From NCBI GenBank assembly GCA_016946835.1, contig JACVTC010000086.1:250001-314000 (forward strand): a DNA stretch of 64,000 nucleotides. Direction: 5' to 3'. The first letter of the stretch is position 1; the number at the start of each line of letters is the position of its first letter. The position numbers were made by a program, and so were the translations under genes. The DNA comes from Neocallimastix lanati (nom. inval.) (taxonomy: Eukaryota > Neocallimastigomycota > Neocallimastigomycetes > Neocallimastigales > Neocallimastigaceae). This document shows, in pieces, positions 24,548-39,747 of this stretch. A model generated the notes under the pieces. It saw nothing but the letters and a program-made list of their open reading frames with translations, did not search any database and had not been told where the DNA came from.

Positions 24548-27500
24548 GGTCAAAAAAATTTCAAATGAAATAATTAATAAATAAATATAAAAAGAGTAAA
24601 ATAAAATTCATTTAAAAAAAAAGTAAATATAAAAATGTTTAATAAAAATTATTAATAAAAGTAATAATTATAAAAATGTTCAATAAAAATTAATAATAAA
24701 AATAATAATTATGATAAATTAAATTGAATATTTTTATAATGTCCTCATTGAATTTTATGAATTTAAATAGTTGTTTAATTAAAAATGAAAATTTCTTTCC
24801 GAAATGATATTACTAATATTAGCGTAGTATTGAAAATAATTAAGATACATTAAAATTTTTTTTATTTTATATATATAAAATCTATTAATGGTATTATTAT
24901 TGTTATTTCTACAAATTTTCTTAATAAACATATATATTGGTAAAACAAAATTAAATGAAAAAACAAAACAAAACAAAACAACACATAAAACAAAAAAAAA
25001 AAAAAGATATATTCAAATTATTATATAAATATATTTATATTTGAAAATTATATTTTTTATTATTAATTTGTAATAATAATTATTTCCATATATGAAGTTT
25101 TTATTATTGCTACTTTAAAAAATATAGATATCATTTCATCTTTAATAGAAAAGAATTATTACTATTTAAAAATATTTATATATAATAATATATAATTATT
25201 GTTGCCGCTTTAAAAGAAAAACTATTACTATCATTTGCGGTTTAATAAAAAATTATGTATATATATTAAAAAAATAATTGTAACAATAATAGAAATAGTT
25301 GTTAACTTAATATATATAGTTTATAACTATTTATGTTGACCATACTTTTTTTTTTTTTTTTTTTTTTGTTTGTTTGTTTATTTGTTTGTTTGTTTATCTG
25401 TTTGTTTGTTTGTTTGTTTGTTTTAATTGTTCATTAATTAAAAAATTTTCAATCCGTGAAAACAAATAATCTCCATAAATTTTGTGATTTTTTAGAATAA
25501 GAAAAAAAAAAAAAAAAATATATATATAAATATATATATATATAAATATAAATATAAATATAAATTAAAAAAAAAAATAACTAAATAAATCTAATAATTA
25601 AATGTAACTAAATGACATACTTTACAAGAAGTGACTGGCTGTGACATCAAAATGGGAAACAAAAGAAGATAGATTTTCTTGAATGAATGATTAAAAAAAA
25701 AAAAATATGTTAAATATATATACTAAACAATATTTTTATATTTGATATAAAATACAAATATTCAAAACCTTAATTAATATAAAATAGATTTTATTATTCA
25801 AACATAAATTAATGTCATAAATCAAATTTAATTCTAATGATTTTATAATTTTCTTTATAAGGGGCTTGATTTCTTAATATTAATTATGCGTATGATTAAT
25901 AATAGATTTTATAATGTGAAATCAATGTTTTAATTATATTCTTATATTTATCTTTATATAGTTATTAATTATTTCCTTAAATAATAATTATTAATATTTA
26001 TAATATTAACATACAAATTCATTACATAGTTTATTTTAATCACAAGAATTACTAATTAAATAGTAAATTATAATTAAATAACATAAAAATAAAACATTTC
26101 TCTGAATTAAGAAATGTGTGTGTTTGAAGGTCGTTAGATAGTTTTAAATGTATAGTCAAGTATAATTATTTTATTGAATAAATATATGTAATCATAATAA
26201 TAAAATTAAATAAAAAAATAAATAATACTATAATATATTTAATAAGTAAATCCCTAACAATACTTCCTCAAACCAAAGTTATATATCATTTTTTATATAA
26301 ACAAATTTTAAATATTTTTTTTTTTTATATTAATTCTAAGATAAATAACAAAAATATAATAAATAGAAATAATAATATTATATTTATTTTATTTTTTTAT
26401 ATTACTATTATAATTATTTTTAATTTTAATTTTAATAATACACAAAATTAATATATATAATTTTTTTTTAGTGTAAAATAATACAATCTAAAAAAAAAAA
26501 AGGTCTAATTAATTATTTATAATTTTAATATTATACAAAAAAAAAAAAAAAAAAAATTATTTATTTATAATTTTAAATTTTAATATTATACAGAAAAATA
26601 TTTTTTTTTTTTAAAAAAAAAAAAAATATTTATAAAGTATTACATATGTATCAAACGAATTCATTTTATTTTGAATAAGAGAAAAGAATTAATTTTTTAT
26701 ATGTCATTTCAAGAATTAGTTTATATAATATTAAAAAAAATTTTTTTTTTCAAATGTTTGTTTTAAAATTGTTATATATTATAACACTGTTGTATGATAT
26801 TTGGGGTATTTTTCTATTATTTCAAATTTGAACTTGTTTAGATGAATTTTAATTTATTCCTGGAGAAAAAAAGGAAAATTTTATTTATGTTTTATTCGTT
26901 ATATTAATTATAAATATTGTATATATTAATTAATAAAACGTCATTAATATATTATGATGATATCACAAATAAAAAAAAAAAAAAAAAAAAAGGGACTAAA
27001 ATGAATAATCATTAATTCAAATATTATGAAAATATATTTCATTTAATATTATCTCTTAAATTGTTTCAAAATATATATATTTTATATATTTGCATTTAAA
27101 TATATATATATATATATGTATATAAATTAGTATAACTTTTTCTCATAAATTCACACCAACTTGTATTATTCTTATTTCATGATAATATCTCATTGATATT
27201 TTTTAATTATTATGTAAAAAATTAATATTTCAATAATTATAAAAATATATTCATTAATAAAAATGATACTAATTATACGCTTTTCACTATGAAACAAAAT
27301 ATTTTTATAACAAAGACTATTTGTGAAAATGATTTAAAAGGTCGACTCCACTTATATTGACTATAAAGTAATTATAGTAACATAAATATAATAATTACAG
27401 CAGAATAACTTATCATCAAATATTATTAATATTGATATTACTATAAAATATTATTATTAAATATATTTACTATAAAAAAAAATTATAACATAAATATAAT

Positions 27501-28424
27501 AGAGAATAGTTTACCATCAAATAATATTTGTATTAATATTTATTATAGAACAATGTTAATAAAGGATTTTATTTTATAAAAATATAGTCTATTAATTATT
27601 ATTTTTACTTTTATTATTAATTTAATTTTAATAAAAGTCTCTATTATTATTATTTACTAATATTATCTTGTACCCTTTATCATATTATTTTGTATTACGT
27701 ATTTTTAAATTTTCATATTGTTAATTATTATTAAATTTATAAACTTTATATTGTTTATTATATTTTGTGTATTTATTTATAGATTTTTTTTTTAATTAGA
27801 AATTTGAAAATACATAGTTCTTTATATTATTAATTTGAATGATTATTTATTTTTTATTTGGCTTATTCCTTTTCATTTTTTCCTTTTTTTTTTTTTTTTT
27901 TTTTTTTTTTCACTTTTTTTTTTTATTTAACCAAACAAAAAAATGTCATAATTATATCTTATTAAAAACATCTTTTAATATTATAATATACAAAAATGGA
28001 TAAAATATTTTTTTTACGAAAACTTTTAACATGTTAATTAAAATTTAATCCTTAATAATATAAATTATAAATTAAAAAAAAAAAAAAAAAAAATAAAATA
28101 AAAGAAAGAAAGAAAAAAAAATTTTAAACCCGATCATAAATATAATTCTTTTAAAAATATATATATATAATATAATATATTTGTTTATAAATATATTTAA
28201 ATAATAATAGTAAAGTTTTTTTTTTTTTTTTAATATAACACTAAATATTAATTGAAATTAAAATTAAAATATTGGAAACATTGGTTTCAAAAAGTTTAAT
28301 AATTTTAAAAAATTTATCTATTATTTAATTTTTTTTTTTTTTTTTTTTTTTTGCACAAATTAAAAAAAAAAAAAAAAAACGGTCAAAAAATTTTTTTTTT
28401 TAATTTATTAATTGATTATCTTTT

Positions 28425-28457
<33 letters not shown>

Positions 28458-29837
28458 GGGGAAAGATTCTCATTATTAAATTAACATGTATTTGTACGAC
28501 CATATTTTTTGAGAATTTTATTTTTTTTTTTTTTTTTTTTTACCTGTTAAAATTGAAAATCAAAAATTAAATTTGCTTTATATGGAAAAAATATTTATAT
28601 TTATTTATATTAATATTTAGTATTTATTTAATATTTAATAATTAAATTAAAATTTAATAAATATTTATATTTATATATATTAATTTTTATTGAAAGGAAT
28701 AATTCTTTTTTTTTATCTTAAAAACTGTTAAATATATATTAATAAATAAAGTTAATTTTTCATTTCATATGCTTTTTTTTACTTTCTTTATATTAATATT
28801 ATATAATAAATAATTGTTTCACTGGTTTTAAACTTTTATACCTAGTAATAGAAATGCGTTCTATAGTCATTATTATTATAATTAATATTCAAATTTCTAC
28901 TAAATTATTTGTTATTTATTATAATTATATAAAAATAAAAAAATTAATAATTCTTTTCTATAATTAAAAAGCTATTAAACTTTTATAATTAAAAAGAAAA
29001 ATAATTTTTTAATATTGAAATATTTGTTTTTCTGTTTGCTTTGTTTATTTTAATTATTTGCTTTATTTCTTATTTTTTATTTTTATTTTTTTATTTTTTT
29101 TTTTTTATATTTTATTTTATTTTTTTTTTTTTTTTAATTTTCTTCATATTAATGAATTATATACACATTTAATATTCAAATCTCTACTAAATTAATTAAT
29201 ATTTATTATAATTATATAAAAATTAATTGAAGGTATCATTAAATTTAATGATTAATAATCATAAATTCTATATAAAGTTTAAGTACAAAATTATAAAGTT
29301 AATAATAATAAAAAAATTATATTAACATTTTATTATTAATATTACTTTTTTATTTTTTTTTATAATATTAATTAAATAACTCATAATTTTAATATTCTAT
29401 TTTTTTTTTTATTTTTATTTTTATTTTTTTTTCTATTTTTTATTTATTTTTTTATTTTTTTATATCTTTTTTATTTTTTTTTTCTTATTTTTTTAATTTT
29501 TTTTTTCAATTTTTTTTTTATTTTTTATTTATTTTCTTTTTATGTTAAAATAATAATTAAATAACTTAATAATTTTAATATATTCTATTATTCTAATTTA
29601 ATATTCTATTGTTTTTATTTTATTTATTTTATTTATTTTTTATTTTTTTTTTTTCAATTATTTTTATATATTTTTTTAATTAATATATATATATTTTAAT
29701 AATTTCTCTATAGTTTTTTTTTATACATTAATTCAAATATATTTATATTTTTATATATAATAATATATACATGAATTAATTTATTTGTATTATTTTTATT
29801 TTAATACTTTTAATCTTTGAAATCATTATCAATTAAT
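24200..29837. other. Long gene-free AT-rich region
   Basis: Homopolymer and dinucleotide runs throughout, including A-runs at 24519-24546 and 28445ff, and a GTTT/GTTTG microsatellite at about 25367-25422. An LTR-like end is possible at 26259. The right side (28750-29800) is almost pure T/A. No coding frame with plausible composition was found. Confidence 0.6.
26105..26259 (-). repeat. Possible LTR end with polypurine tract
   Basis: On the minus strand GAGGAAGTAT is followed by TGTTAGGGATTTAC, which resembles a copia polypurine tract plus LTR start. The other LTR end is not defined and no internal domains are seen, so this is tentative. Confidence 0.3.
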
Positions 29838-31942
29838 TTAATAGTTATTGCTAAAACTCATATTATTACTATAGTTATTGTTACTATAGTTATTATTACT
29901 ATAATTGTTACTACTATAATTGTTACTACTATAATTATTACTACTATAATTATTATTACTATAATTATTATTACTATATAAGTAACTCTTATTCATACTT
30001 TCAGAGGATTGACTTTGTGTATTATTACTGCTATTATTAAATATATTTTCATTATAATTACTATTTATAGTTGAAGTAAACAAAGCTGGATAAGATTTAA
30101 CTGCAGCATTAGGTGGAGAAGTAGTAACTCCAGTATGATAATGATAACTTAAAAGGGTACTTTTATTTTGATTAATCCTTGAAGCATTACCATTGTTAGT
30201 ACTTTGATAATAATTAGAACTATTAATTCCACTGCTTGAACTCTTATTGAAAGATCTAATATCTGGATATTGGTCTTCCTTCTTAAAGTTAATTTGATAA
30301 AATTTACTTCCAATAATAATAACTAAAGTGGAGAGACTGAAAATTAAAACCAATCCTGCTCTCAACCCATAGTATAAATATCTACTATTCACATTAATAT
30401 TTTCTATAACAATAAATAAAACAATAAGTAATAAGTTAGTGTAAATAGTGGTGGTAATAGATCTAATATCAGATTTGAAGGCAACCAGACTCCATTCAGT
30501 AAATACTAAAACCGACATAACTACAAGAATAAAGATTTTTATTCCAAAGAGAATGTATTTAAATACATTTCCAACAGTACTAAAGGAGCTACAATATTGG
30601 AAGTTTTTACCAGAAGTAACAGTTAATTTATTAACGATTAAAGGATCTAACAGATACCAACCAATATTTATAGCAATATCGATAATAAGAGAACAGAGAA
30701 AGAGTAAAGTGAAATGATCTTTAACAAATTTAGAAAAACCATTTTTCTTTGGGAAAATTGAAATCATTTTAAGGAGAAGTGGAATGTAGATTAAATTGAA
30801 ACCAACGGATAGTAAAAATGGTCTAATTAAACAGCTATAATTATTAAGTTTTTGAATACCGGTGAGACAGTAGAAAGTCATTAATAAAATACCGAAAATT
30901 AAGACACACCAGTAATTGAATGGAAGGAATATGAATTGTTGTCTGAAACGCTTAATAGAGATGTAAATATATGAGGAGATCAATAAAGCGATAGTAATAA
31001 CAGCTAGTGAAAGAATAATAATACTAACAGTAGAATTAATTTCGACATAATGAATTCTTCTTATATCTTCAACTTCAATTAAAATTTCTTTTGCTGATTG
31101 ATCCGTTTCACCATAAATATATTTTCTGGCTAATTCACGGAATTTAGCTGAATAGTCATCATAGTTAATAGAAGAACTACTTGGTCTTACAATACTTTGC
31201 ATTGAACTAAATTTTGGACAATTAATCTTTCCACAAATTTGAGGATCTGAGTAGGTGGAATGAATAGCACTTCTTAAATCATTTTCCATAACACCAAGTT
31301 TTTGATGATCAAAGGAATGAATAAAGGACATAACTTCACCAGCAGCCTTCTTTTTTTCTTCTGAAATAAATCTATTCATAGATATATTACTTCCACCAAC
31401 ACATGAAGCTGAAACTCCCTTCTTTTTACCAGGAAGTTGATTAAATGAAAGAGTAACGTTAGTTTGAGTTTTCATTTCATCCCCAATGTACCAGAATCTT
31501 AAAAAGATAAAGTCACCATTTTGGAATGCACCACCCATAGTAATTTCATTAGCAGCAAAATCATCTGGGGTAGATGCAGTTTCCTTTATCTGTTTCATTT
31601 TTTCAAGAGCAGCAATAGCATTATCACTAGTATATTCTGGGAATTTATCGTTACTAGCATCTCTAAAGGAATTAATAAATTCTAAAAGTACTACAAGACC
31701 ATTTTCATATTCAGGGAAATGAGCTAAATACTTATGTAATTGAGGATTAGTTGGACTTTCTTTTTCATAGATATAATTGGTAGTTTCAATTAATTCATCC
31801 CAGGTTTCTGGAACGGGTTTATTATATTTTTTTAATAAATCCATATTGGCGTATAAACCTCCATAATCTACCATAAGTGGCTAATGATGATATCATAAAA
31901 AAAAAATAAAATAAAATTAAAATTTTTATAAAATTAATAAGA

Positions 31943-31975
<33 letters not shown>

Positions 31976-32557
31976 ACAGATAGATAGATAGATAGATAGT
32001 GTAAATTATTTAATTTATTTTTAAATACTTACTAAACCAACAAGTCTTGTATCAACAATACAAGTATTTGTGGCTGTACCTTCCTTATAAAGATCAATTA
32101 CTTTTTTATCAACATATCCATGAATATCTTCAAAATATTTTGAAAAACGACCAGTATAAACGGTATCAGTAATGTAAAGATCATATCCTCTATCTTCTTT
32201 TTGTAATAAATCTTCTACATAATTAGCAACATAATTTGGTTCACCTCTACTAGTATCTGGGGTTTCAAAATTGGTTTTTAAAGTTATATCTAAACCTTTT
32301 GATTTCATATAGGCATTAGTTCTTTCTGCCAAATTTTTATGATAATCACTATAGGCATAAAGGAATCCATGCATAGTAATTTCTATTCCGTTTACTATAT
32401 ATATATTTTATATTTTAATTAGAATTAATAAATTTTTTTATAAAAATATACAATAATAAAAGATAAATAAGTTTTTATTTATTTCTTTTTATTTCAATTA
32501 ATATTTACCCATCACAAAAATGGTAACAAATAATAAACTAACTAATAACGATTTCAT
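29838..32557 (-). CDS. Class C GPCR with bacterial-type solute-binding ectodomain, three exons
   Basis: Exons: 32557-32509, 32394-32033, 31880-29838; both GT..AG introns keep phase; 817 residues. Layout: signal peptide (residues 1-16, 'MKSLLVSLLFVTIFVM'), an extracellular domain of about 400 residues resembling bacterial extracellular solute-binding proteins of ABC sugar transporters ('IEITMHGF' start, 'PLMVDYGGLYANMDLLKKY', 'PETWDELIETT'), a seven-helix class C (7TM_3) domain at about residues 425-665, and an Asn/Ser/Tyr-rich cytosolic tail ending in repeated S/N-N-N-Y units. Inferred role: plasma-membrane sensing of a sugar or oligosaccharide by G-protein signalling. Anaerobic gut fungi are known to have many such fusions. 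The ligand cannot be told from sequence. Neighbours give no context. The start and both splice junctions are well supported. Confidence 0.9.
29850..29985 (-). repeat. (SNNNY)n coding repeat at the GPCR C-terminus
   Basis: About nine units of N-N-Y-S-N/S (15 nt) encode the last part of the cytosolic tail. Confidence 0.9.
31982..31999. repeat. (GATA)n microsatellite in GPCR intron 2
   Basis: Short run of GATA units after an (AT)n run (31952-31974), inside the intron 32032-31881. Confidence 0.9.
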
Positions 32558-34159
32558 TTTATTATTTTTAAAATAAAAATTTTTATTATATTTTATTATA
32601 TTTTTTTAAAAATTATTTTTATAAATTTTTTTATTGTTCTATTTATATATATATCAATAAATATATATATTTTGTATAATTTTGTATATCCTTATTTTTT
32701 TTTTAAAAAAAAATTGAATGATTTTATTATTATATTTATTTATTTTAATGATATAATTTAATGGTAATTAATAATAATAATTATTCATTTTTTTTACTAC
32801 TTCTATAACTTTTTATATTTATTTAAATTAAATTTAGTATTATTTTTTTTTCATAATACTATTTTTCAATTTTATTTTAATTATATATATTTTAATATAA
32901 CTTATTCTATTCTATTTTATATTATTTTTATAATTTTTTTATTTGAAAAATTATAATAACTTAATAAAAAAAAAATAAAATATAATAAAATTAAAATTAA
33001 AAAAAAATAAAAGAGAAAAAAAAAAAGAATTTTATAATTATTTATATATTTTTTTTAATCAATATAGTGATAAATTCATATTAGACTATTTATTTGATTA
33101 AACCAATAAAAATCATTTAAAATAATAAATAAATATGAATATTCTTTTCACAGTCTAATTAGATATTTTAAAATAATAAACAAAAAATTATTTTTTTTTT
33201 TCTTTTTGTATTTTACTTAAACAACCTTAATTATTATTAATTATAATTTATATATATCTATATAATTTATATATATTTGGAAATAAATAAAATTTAATTA
33301 ATTAAAATTAGAAAATAAAATAAAGTAAATATTATATAATTAAAAAAAAAATTATTTTTTCTTTATTTAAGAATAACAATATTACTTTTATAATATAAAA
33401 AATTAGATATTATCTTCAAAAATTAAAAATAATAATGATTCACTTTGTACTTCTATTACTTTATTAATTAAACTTTTGCACGCGTATTATCTCAAATTTA
33501 AATAAAATGAGTATAAATTTTAATTTATTACCATCATTTATTATTTATGTAATTTTTAAAAAAAAAAAAAAAAAAAAAAAATTAATTTATTACTATATAA
33601 TTAAAAATAAACTTTAATCTATATATATTTAAATTAAAAATTTACCATAATATTAGCAATAAATAAAGATTAAAAGTACTTTTTAAAAATAAATTAAATA
33701 ATTTAATATTAAAATTTTATTAAATCTTAATATTATACTTTATAAAAAATAATAATAATTAGTTAATAATTAATGATTTATTTGATTATCCTTTTTTTTA
33801 TTGAATATCATTTTTTTTTTTTTTAAAGTTTTGATTATTTCATAATAATACCGTAAATAAATATATTAATGTACAATAAAAAATAAATAAATAAATAAAG
33901 TTTACTAAATAAAGAATAAAAAGGATGAAGAATACAAATAAAAATGAGTACTAAAATAGTTGTACAATTTTTCCCTTGTAATATTTTAATAATTACATAT
34001 CTGATTATCATGAATTTTTTTTTAAAAAAAAAAAGAAATAAAAATAAAAATAAAAAGTAAATTAAAAAATAAAAAGAATATAAAAAAGAAAAAAAGAAAA
34101 AAAAGACATTTCTATGAATTTAATATGCTGTAATTTCCATAAATAATCTATATTATATA

Positions 34160-34193
<34 letters not shown>

Positions 34194-34631
34194 CAAATAT
34201 TAGTCATTTATGAATATACGAAATATAACAATTAGTAAACTTCATAATTTTTTTTTATAATTTTATATATTATTTATATTTAGTTGAAATTATTAATATT
34301 TTTAATTATAATTTCTAAATTATTATTTAAAAAATATGTGAAAATAACTTTAATTATATATAAAAAAAAAATATGAAACTAAAAATATTAATCCTTATTA
34401 ACAAAAATCAATAAAAAGATTGTGAAAATAAAAGTAATAACTCTAATTATTAAAATAAAAAAAAGTTATAAAAATAGAAACAAAAACTATAATTATTATA
34501 ATACAATAAATAAAGAAAGAACATATGAAAATATATAATTAAATATATATATAATAAAATTATATTTTTTTTTTCATTTTCATTTTTATTTTTTTTAAAT
34601 TAAAATAAAATAAAATAAAATAAAAAAAAAT
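32558..34631. other. AT-rich intergenic region
   Basis: Promoter side of the GPCR gene. Only A/T simple sequence and homopolymers; nothing recognised. Confidence 0.6.
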
Positions 34632-34769
34632 TAAGAGTCAAGTTCTTAAATGCTTTAATATCTTTTATATTGATACATTTTGGCTTATTCATTTAACTAT
34701 ATTACAATATGTTTAAATATTTCATATATATATAAAATTTAATTTTCATATACTTTACATAATCTAACA
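34632..34769 (-). repeat. Diverged LTR remnant of the same copia family
   Basis: Starts TTAAGAGTCAAG and ends ATCTAACA on the plus strand. Between these it follows the LTR at 16538-16719 in patches, including a TTTTATATTGATAC..GGCTT block and a TTTTCATATACTTTACATAAT block near the end. It appears to be an old solo LTR. Confidence 0.5.
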
Positions 34770-34794
34770 ACGATAAAAAAAATAGAAAAATAAA

Positions 34795-35308
34795 TAAATA
34801 AATAAAATAAAATAAAATAAAATAAAATAAAATAAATAGTAGAATATAAATATAAGTACAGATTGAATAAAATAAAATAAAATAAAATAAATAGTAGAAT
34901 ATAAATATAAGTACAGATTGAATAAAATAAAATAAAATAAAATAAAATAAATAGTAGAATATTAAATTTAAAGTACAGATTGAATAAAATAAAATAAAAT
35001 AAAATAAAATAAAATAAAATAAAATAAAATAAAATAAAATAAAATAAAATAAAATAAAATAAAATAAAATAAAATAAAATAAAATAAAATAAAATAAAAT
35101 AAAATAAAATAAAATAAAATAAAATAAAATAAAATAAAATAAATAGTAGAATATGAATATAGAGTACAGATTGAATAAAATAAAATAAAATAAAATAAAA
35201 TAAAATAAAATAAAATAAAATAAAATAAAATAAAATAAAATAAAATAAAATAAATAGTAGAATATTAAATATAATGTACAGATTGAATAAAATAAAATAA
35301 AATAAAAT
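34795..35308 (+). repeat. Compound satellite array 1: (AAATA)n with a 29-33 bp spacer unit
   Basis: AAATA pentamer tracts alternate with a spacer that begins TAGTAGAATAT and ends GTACAGATTG. I see five spacers (about 34836, 34892, 34951, 35144, 35253) separated by pentamer tracts of very different length. The same compound unit recurs at 53805-54340. Confidence 0.95.
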
Positions 35309-38300
35309 TAAATTTAATATTTTAATTTTAAAATTATTTATAGTAAATTAATTTTTATATGAAAATTATAAATCATTCTTGGATAGTACAAAATATATTA
35401 ATAGAATGATTCATTTATTTTAATCTTTTTTTTTAAAAGTTTTTTAAGAATAATGATGAAGATATTAAATAACACATGTGTATTTTAATAATTTTTTTTT
35501 TTTTTTTAAAAAAAGATAAAAATAAAAAGTTTATTTCATATAAAAATGTTTAATATATATGCAAATATAAAAAAATTAATGGTACTTATTAATGTTCCAC
35601 AAATTTATAAAAACTATTGTACAAAATTTTCCCTATTTCTAATAATATAACTAATAATTCATAAATTAATAAAAAAAAAAAAAAAACCAATAATTTATTT
35701 ATCTAAATATATAAATTATATAATTAATTATTTTTTTTTAATAAACAATTAATTTAATTATTTATATTAATGTTTATTTCTTTTTTATATTAATTTTATG
35801 TATATTAACTATTATTGAGTTTTTTTTTCAATTGTTTTTTTTTTTTTGTTGTTGTTATAAAAAAAAAAGATAAAAAAAAAAAAAAAAAAAACAATTGAAA
35901 AAAAATAATATTACATTATGATATTATTTATTTAAATTTTTAATTATCAAATTTAAATTTAAATAAAGTTCATTAGTTAATAAATATATTTATAATTTTT
36001 TTTATATTGTTATTCTTTTCATTATTTATTTAACAATATATAAAATTATAAATTAAAATTTTTATGAATAAAAAATTTTTGGTTTTGTTAATCATATTTC
36101 AAATTTATATATATATATTTATAATTAAAAAAATATCTTACTATTTATTTATTTATTTATTTATTTATTTATTTCATAAATTAAATTATTTTTAATATTT
36201 ATATTATTATAGATATTGATATTTGTAAGACTAAACTAATACTAAAGAAAAGAAAATAATTATAGTTAAATAGCATTACTATAAATCAGGATTGTTTCTT
36301 ATAAAATATATATATATATTATTTTTTTATTACTATTTTAAAAGTTTTATGTGAAACTCTTTATAAATTTTTTCTCAATGGCACACTTTCACTAAAAATA
36401 ATAATTTCATAAATTGAAAAAAAAATAAAATAAATAATTAAAAAATTATAGAAATAATAATAATTAAAAATATAAAAAATGTTAACTTTATTCATTAAAA
36501 AATAAATTAATTTAATTTATATATTTATATAATAAATATTTATAAAAATAATAAAAATAATATAAATAATATAAATAAAATAAATAAAATAAAAATAAAA
36601 AAAATTAAAAAGAAAATTTATATAATAAATATATATTATTATTACCATTTTTCTTTTTTCTTTTTTTTTTTTTTTTTAATTTAATTTTTTTTCAACTAAA
36701 TGCATTGTTTTGAAATGAAGGAAAATTCTTGAATGGTTATGGAAAATATTATTATCATTCAATAGTATTTTCAATATTTTTAAAATTAATAAATATCTAA
36801 AAATAGATTATTATATTAACTTAATGAGAATAGTTAATATTTAAATAATTCTTATTTTTTTTTTTAAAAAAAAAAATATAATATAATATAATATAATATA
36901 AAAATAATTATTACTTTTATAAGTAATAAAGTTGCATATATAGACCCTATCAAATTATTAATATACTTAATAAAAATAGATATCATTTCTTTAAATCTAA
37001 TTATAAAGTAATTTCAGATATATTTGTTAACAATGAATATTTATGAAAATAATACTATTTCCTTACAACCAATTAAAAATTGTTTCATATACAATTATAT
37101 AATTAAATGGATAAAATATTTTTTTTTTAAATATAATTTTTTCTATTGAAAGTATTATTAATAAAATTTTAATAGTTCTAATCATCTAATTATAATATAG
37201 CTTTTTTAAAAAAAAAAAAAACTTTTTTTTTATTTTTTATTACTATTATTCTATTATTAATTTTATATTATAATATTATTATTAATTATAATTTAATATT
37301 CTTTTATAATAGCATTACAATATATTTAAAAAGTATAAGATGAGATGATAAATTAAATATTAATTTTGAAACTAATTTATTTTATAATCAAATATTCATA
37401 AAAGCTAATTGAATTTTTAATTTTTTCAATTAAAATAATTAAAATTTTTCGTTTTTGTCTTTTGTTTCTTTTGTTTCTTCATTTTTTATAAAAAAAAGTT
37501 TTTCCAATATTATTCATAAATATTATTTATTAATTAATTAATTAATATAATTAATTTAAAATACTACCAAAGAACCAATGGAACAACTATTTTATCATTC
37601 AATTTTAATTATCTTATTATTATAAAAAATATTAAAATTTTCAAAAATTTAATAATATATATCTTCTATAAAATTTATTTTTGTTTCATCATTATAAATT
37701 TTTATATAAATTAAAAATTATATTAATTATTTATGAGATAATGTATTAATTTCATATAATATTATATCTAATTAAAAAAAATTTTTTTTTCTTTTATTAT
37801 TATTTTAATTATTTGAGCTATATTAAATATTACATATTATTTTAAAAAAAAAAAAAAAGTATCATCTATACAAGTTTAATATGTTTCATTTATATGGCAT
37901 AAATTACATTCCAAGAAGAAGTATTTTCAACAATTTAATATTAGTTTTCTTTGATGTAAGTTTTATGATTATTTATAGAAATATCAATATAATGCATAAC
38001 AATTTATCTAATATAAATTTTATCAAAATTTTACACCTCCCTATAAATGTTCATTAACAATGAATAATAACTTTCAAATATAAACTACCCCGTTCTAAAA
38101 TTAGATGGATAAACAATAAATAAATTTATAATTATTATTAGTATTATTACTATTAATTAATATTAACAACAATGGAATCACCCCAAAATTTTTTCTTTCC
38201 TATATTTATCACCTGACTCAATAATTCATTTAAAAACTTTTTAAGTGCACTTATAAACCATAGAATCATATATATATTTGAACTTCATGATATAGACTTT

Positions 38301-39716
38301 AAAAAGAATTCATTTTTAAAATTAATTTCTATATATATATATATATTAAATAATAATTTCAATGAATCTTTTTTTTTTTTTTTTTATGTATCAGAAAAAA
38401 AAATAATTTAGAGAAATATAATATTTATATTTATAAAAAATAATATATCATTCATCATTCTAGCAAAACTATTTTTTTTATTATTTTTTTTTTTCATTAT
38501 ATTTATTTTATTTTTTATATTTTATATCTTGCATAAAATAGCCAATAATAACATATACTTTTTTTCAATTATATTACAATGGGAAGAAATGGAATAAATT
38601 AAAATTATAAAAATTTTTAATTGATTTGGATATAAATATACAATACTTCATATCTTATTTTGCTAATACAATACATATATAATAAATTAAAATATTAATT
38701 TTTTTTTTTTTAGAAAAAAGATTTCTCAATTATATAAAATTTAAATATTATTAAAAAAAATTTTTCCTAAATAATTTATTTTCTATATAAATAAATAAAT
38801 AAATAAATAAAAGTAATATATACATTTAAAAACTATGTTTAAAAAATATATATAATAAATTTTATTATAATTTCTTTTTTAAATTATTTCTCTACAAAAA
38901 TTATGTTTCATATTCGAAGAAATAAAAAATAATATTATATTATAATTTTTAATATTATAATAATTCTTTCAAAACTTTTTAATATAAAAACAAAAAAAAT
39001 TATATAAATATTAAATTTTTCTTATAAATTAAAATTTCAAAAAAAAAAAAAAAAATATTCTATTAATATAAAATTTTAATATAAAAAAAAATTTACGGGA
39101 TAAAAAAATTTATAATTAAGGAAAAAAAAAATAGTTTATTAAATATAAAAATTTGATAAATCTTGATACTATTATTTTATTTAAATAAAATAATAGTAAA
39201 AAAGATTTATTTATTATATATTAAGATTTAACAAAAAAAAAAAATTATTAAAACATGATCTATCCATATTAAAACTATTATATCTTTGTTTTTCCCCAAT
39301 CTAAAACAATTAATAAAAAAAAAAAAAAACTTAATCTACTAAAATTTAAAATATCTTTTCTTTCTATTTCTTTTTTTGTAAATTAGGCAAATCAAAAGAA
39401 TAAAAATAAAAATAAACTCTAAAAATGATTATATATAATTAAAATTAAGTTTCATGTAGATTAATTTTTTATTTTTTTATTTGTTTATACATTTCCCTTT
39501 AAAGTTACACGAAAAAAAACTTTATTTTTTTTTTTTAAAATAAAAAAATTAAGATGATTAACTACTATTTAATATAATAACAAAATAAAAGTATATTCAC
39601 GAAAGTTTTAATTTTTAATTGTTTTATTGTATTAATATAGGTCAAAAAATAAATATTTATATCATTAACTGTGAAGATACAGATGATTTAACTTTTTTTT
39701 ATAAGAAACTATTAGT

Positions 39717-39747
<31 letters not shown>

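Noticed and set aside
24779-24976. 65-codon minus-strand frame
   Set aside because: A/T-rich composition with no motif or start context; consistent with chance in the gene-free region.
34795-35308. CRISPR-like array (repeat plus spacer layout)
   Set aside because: The conserved units are joined by pentamer tracts of variable length, not by unique spacers; this is a eukaryotic satellite.
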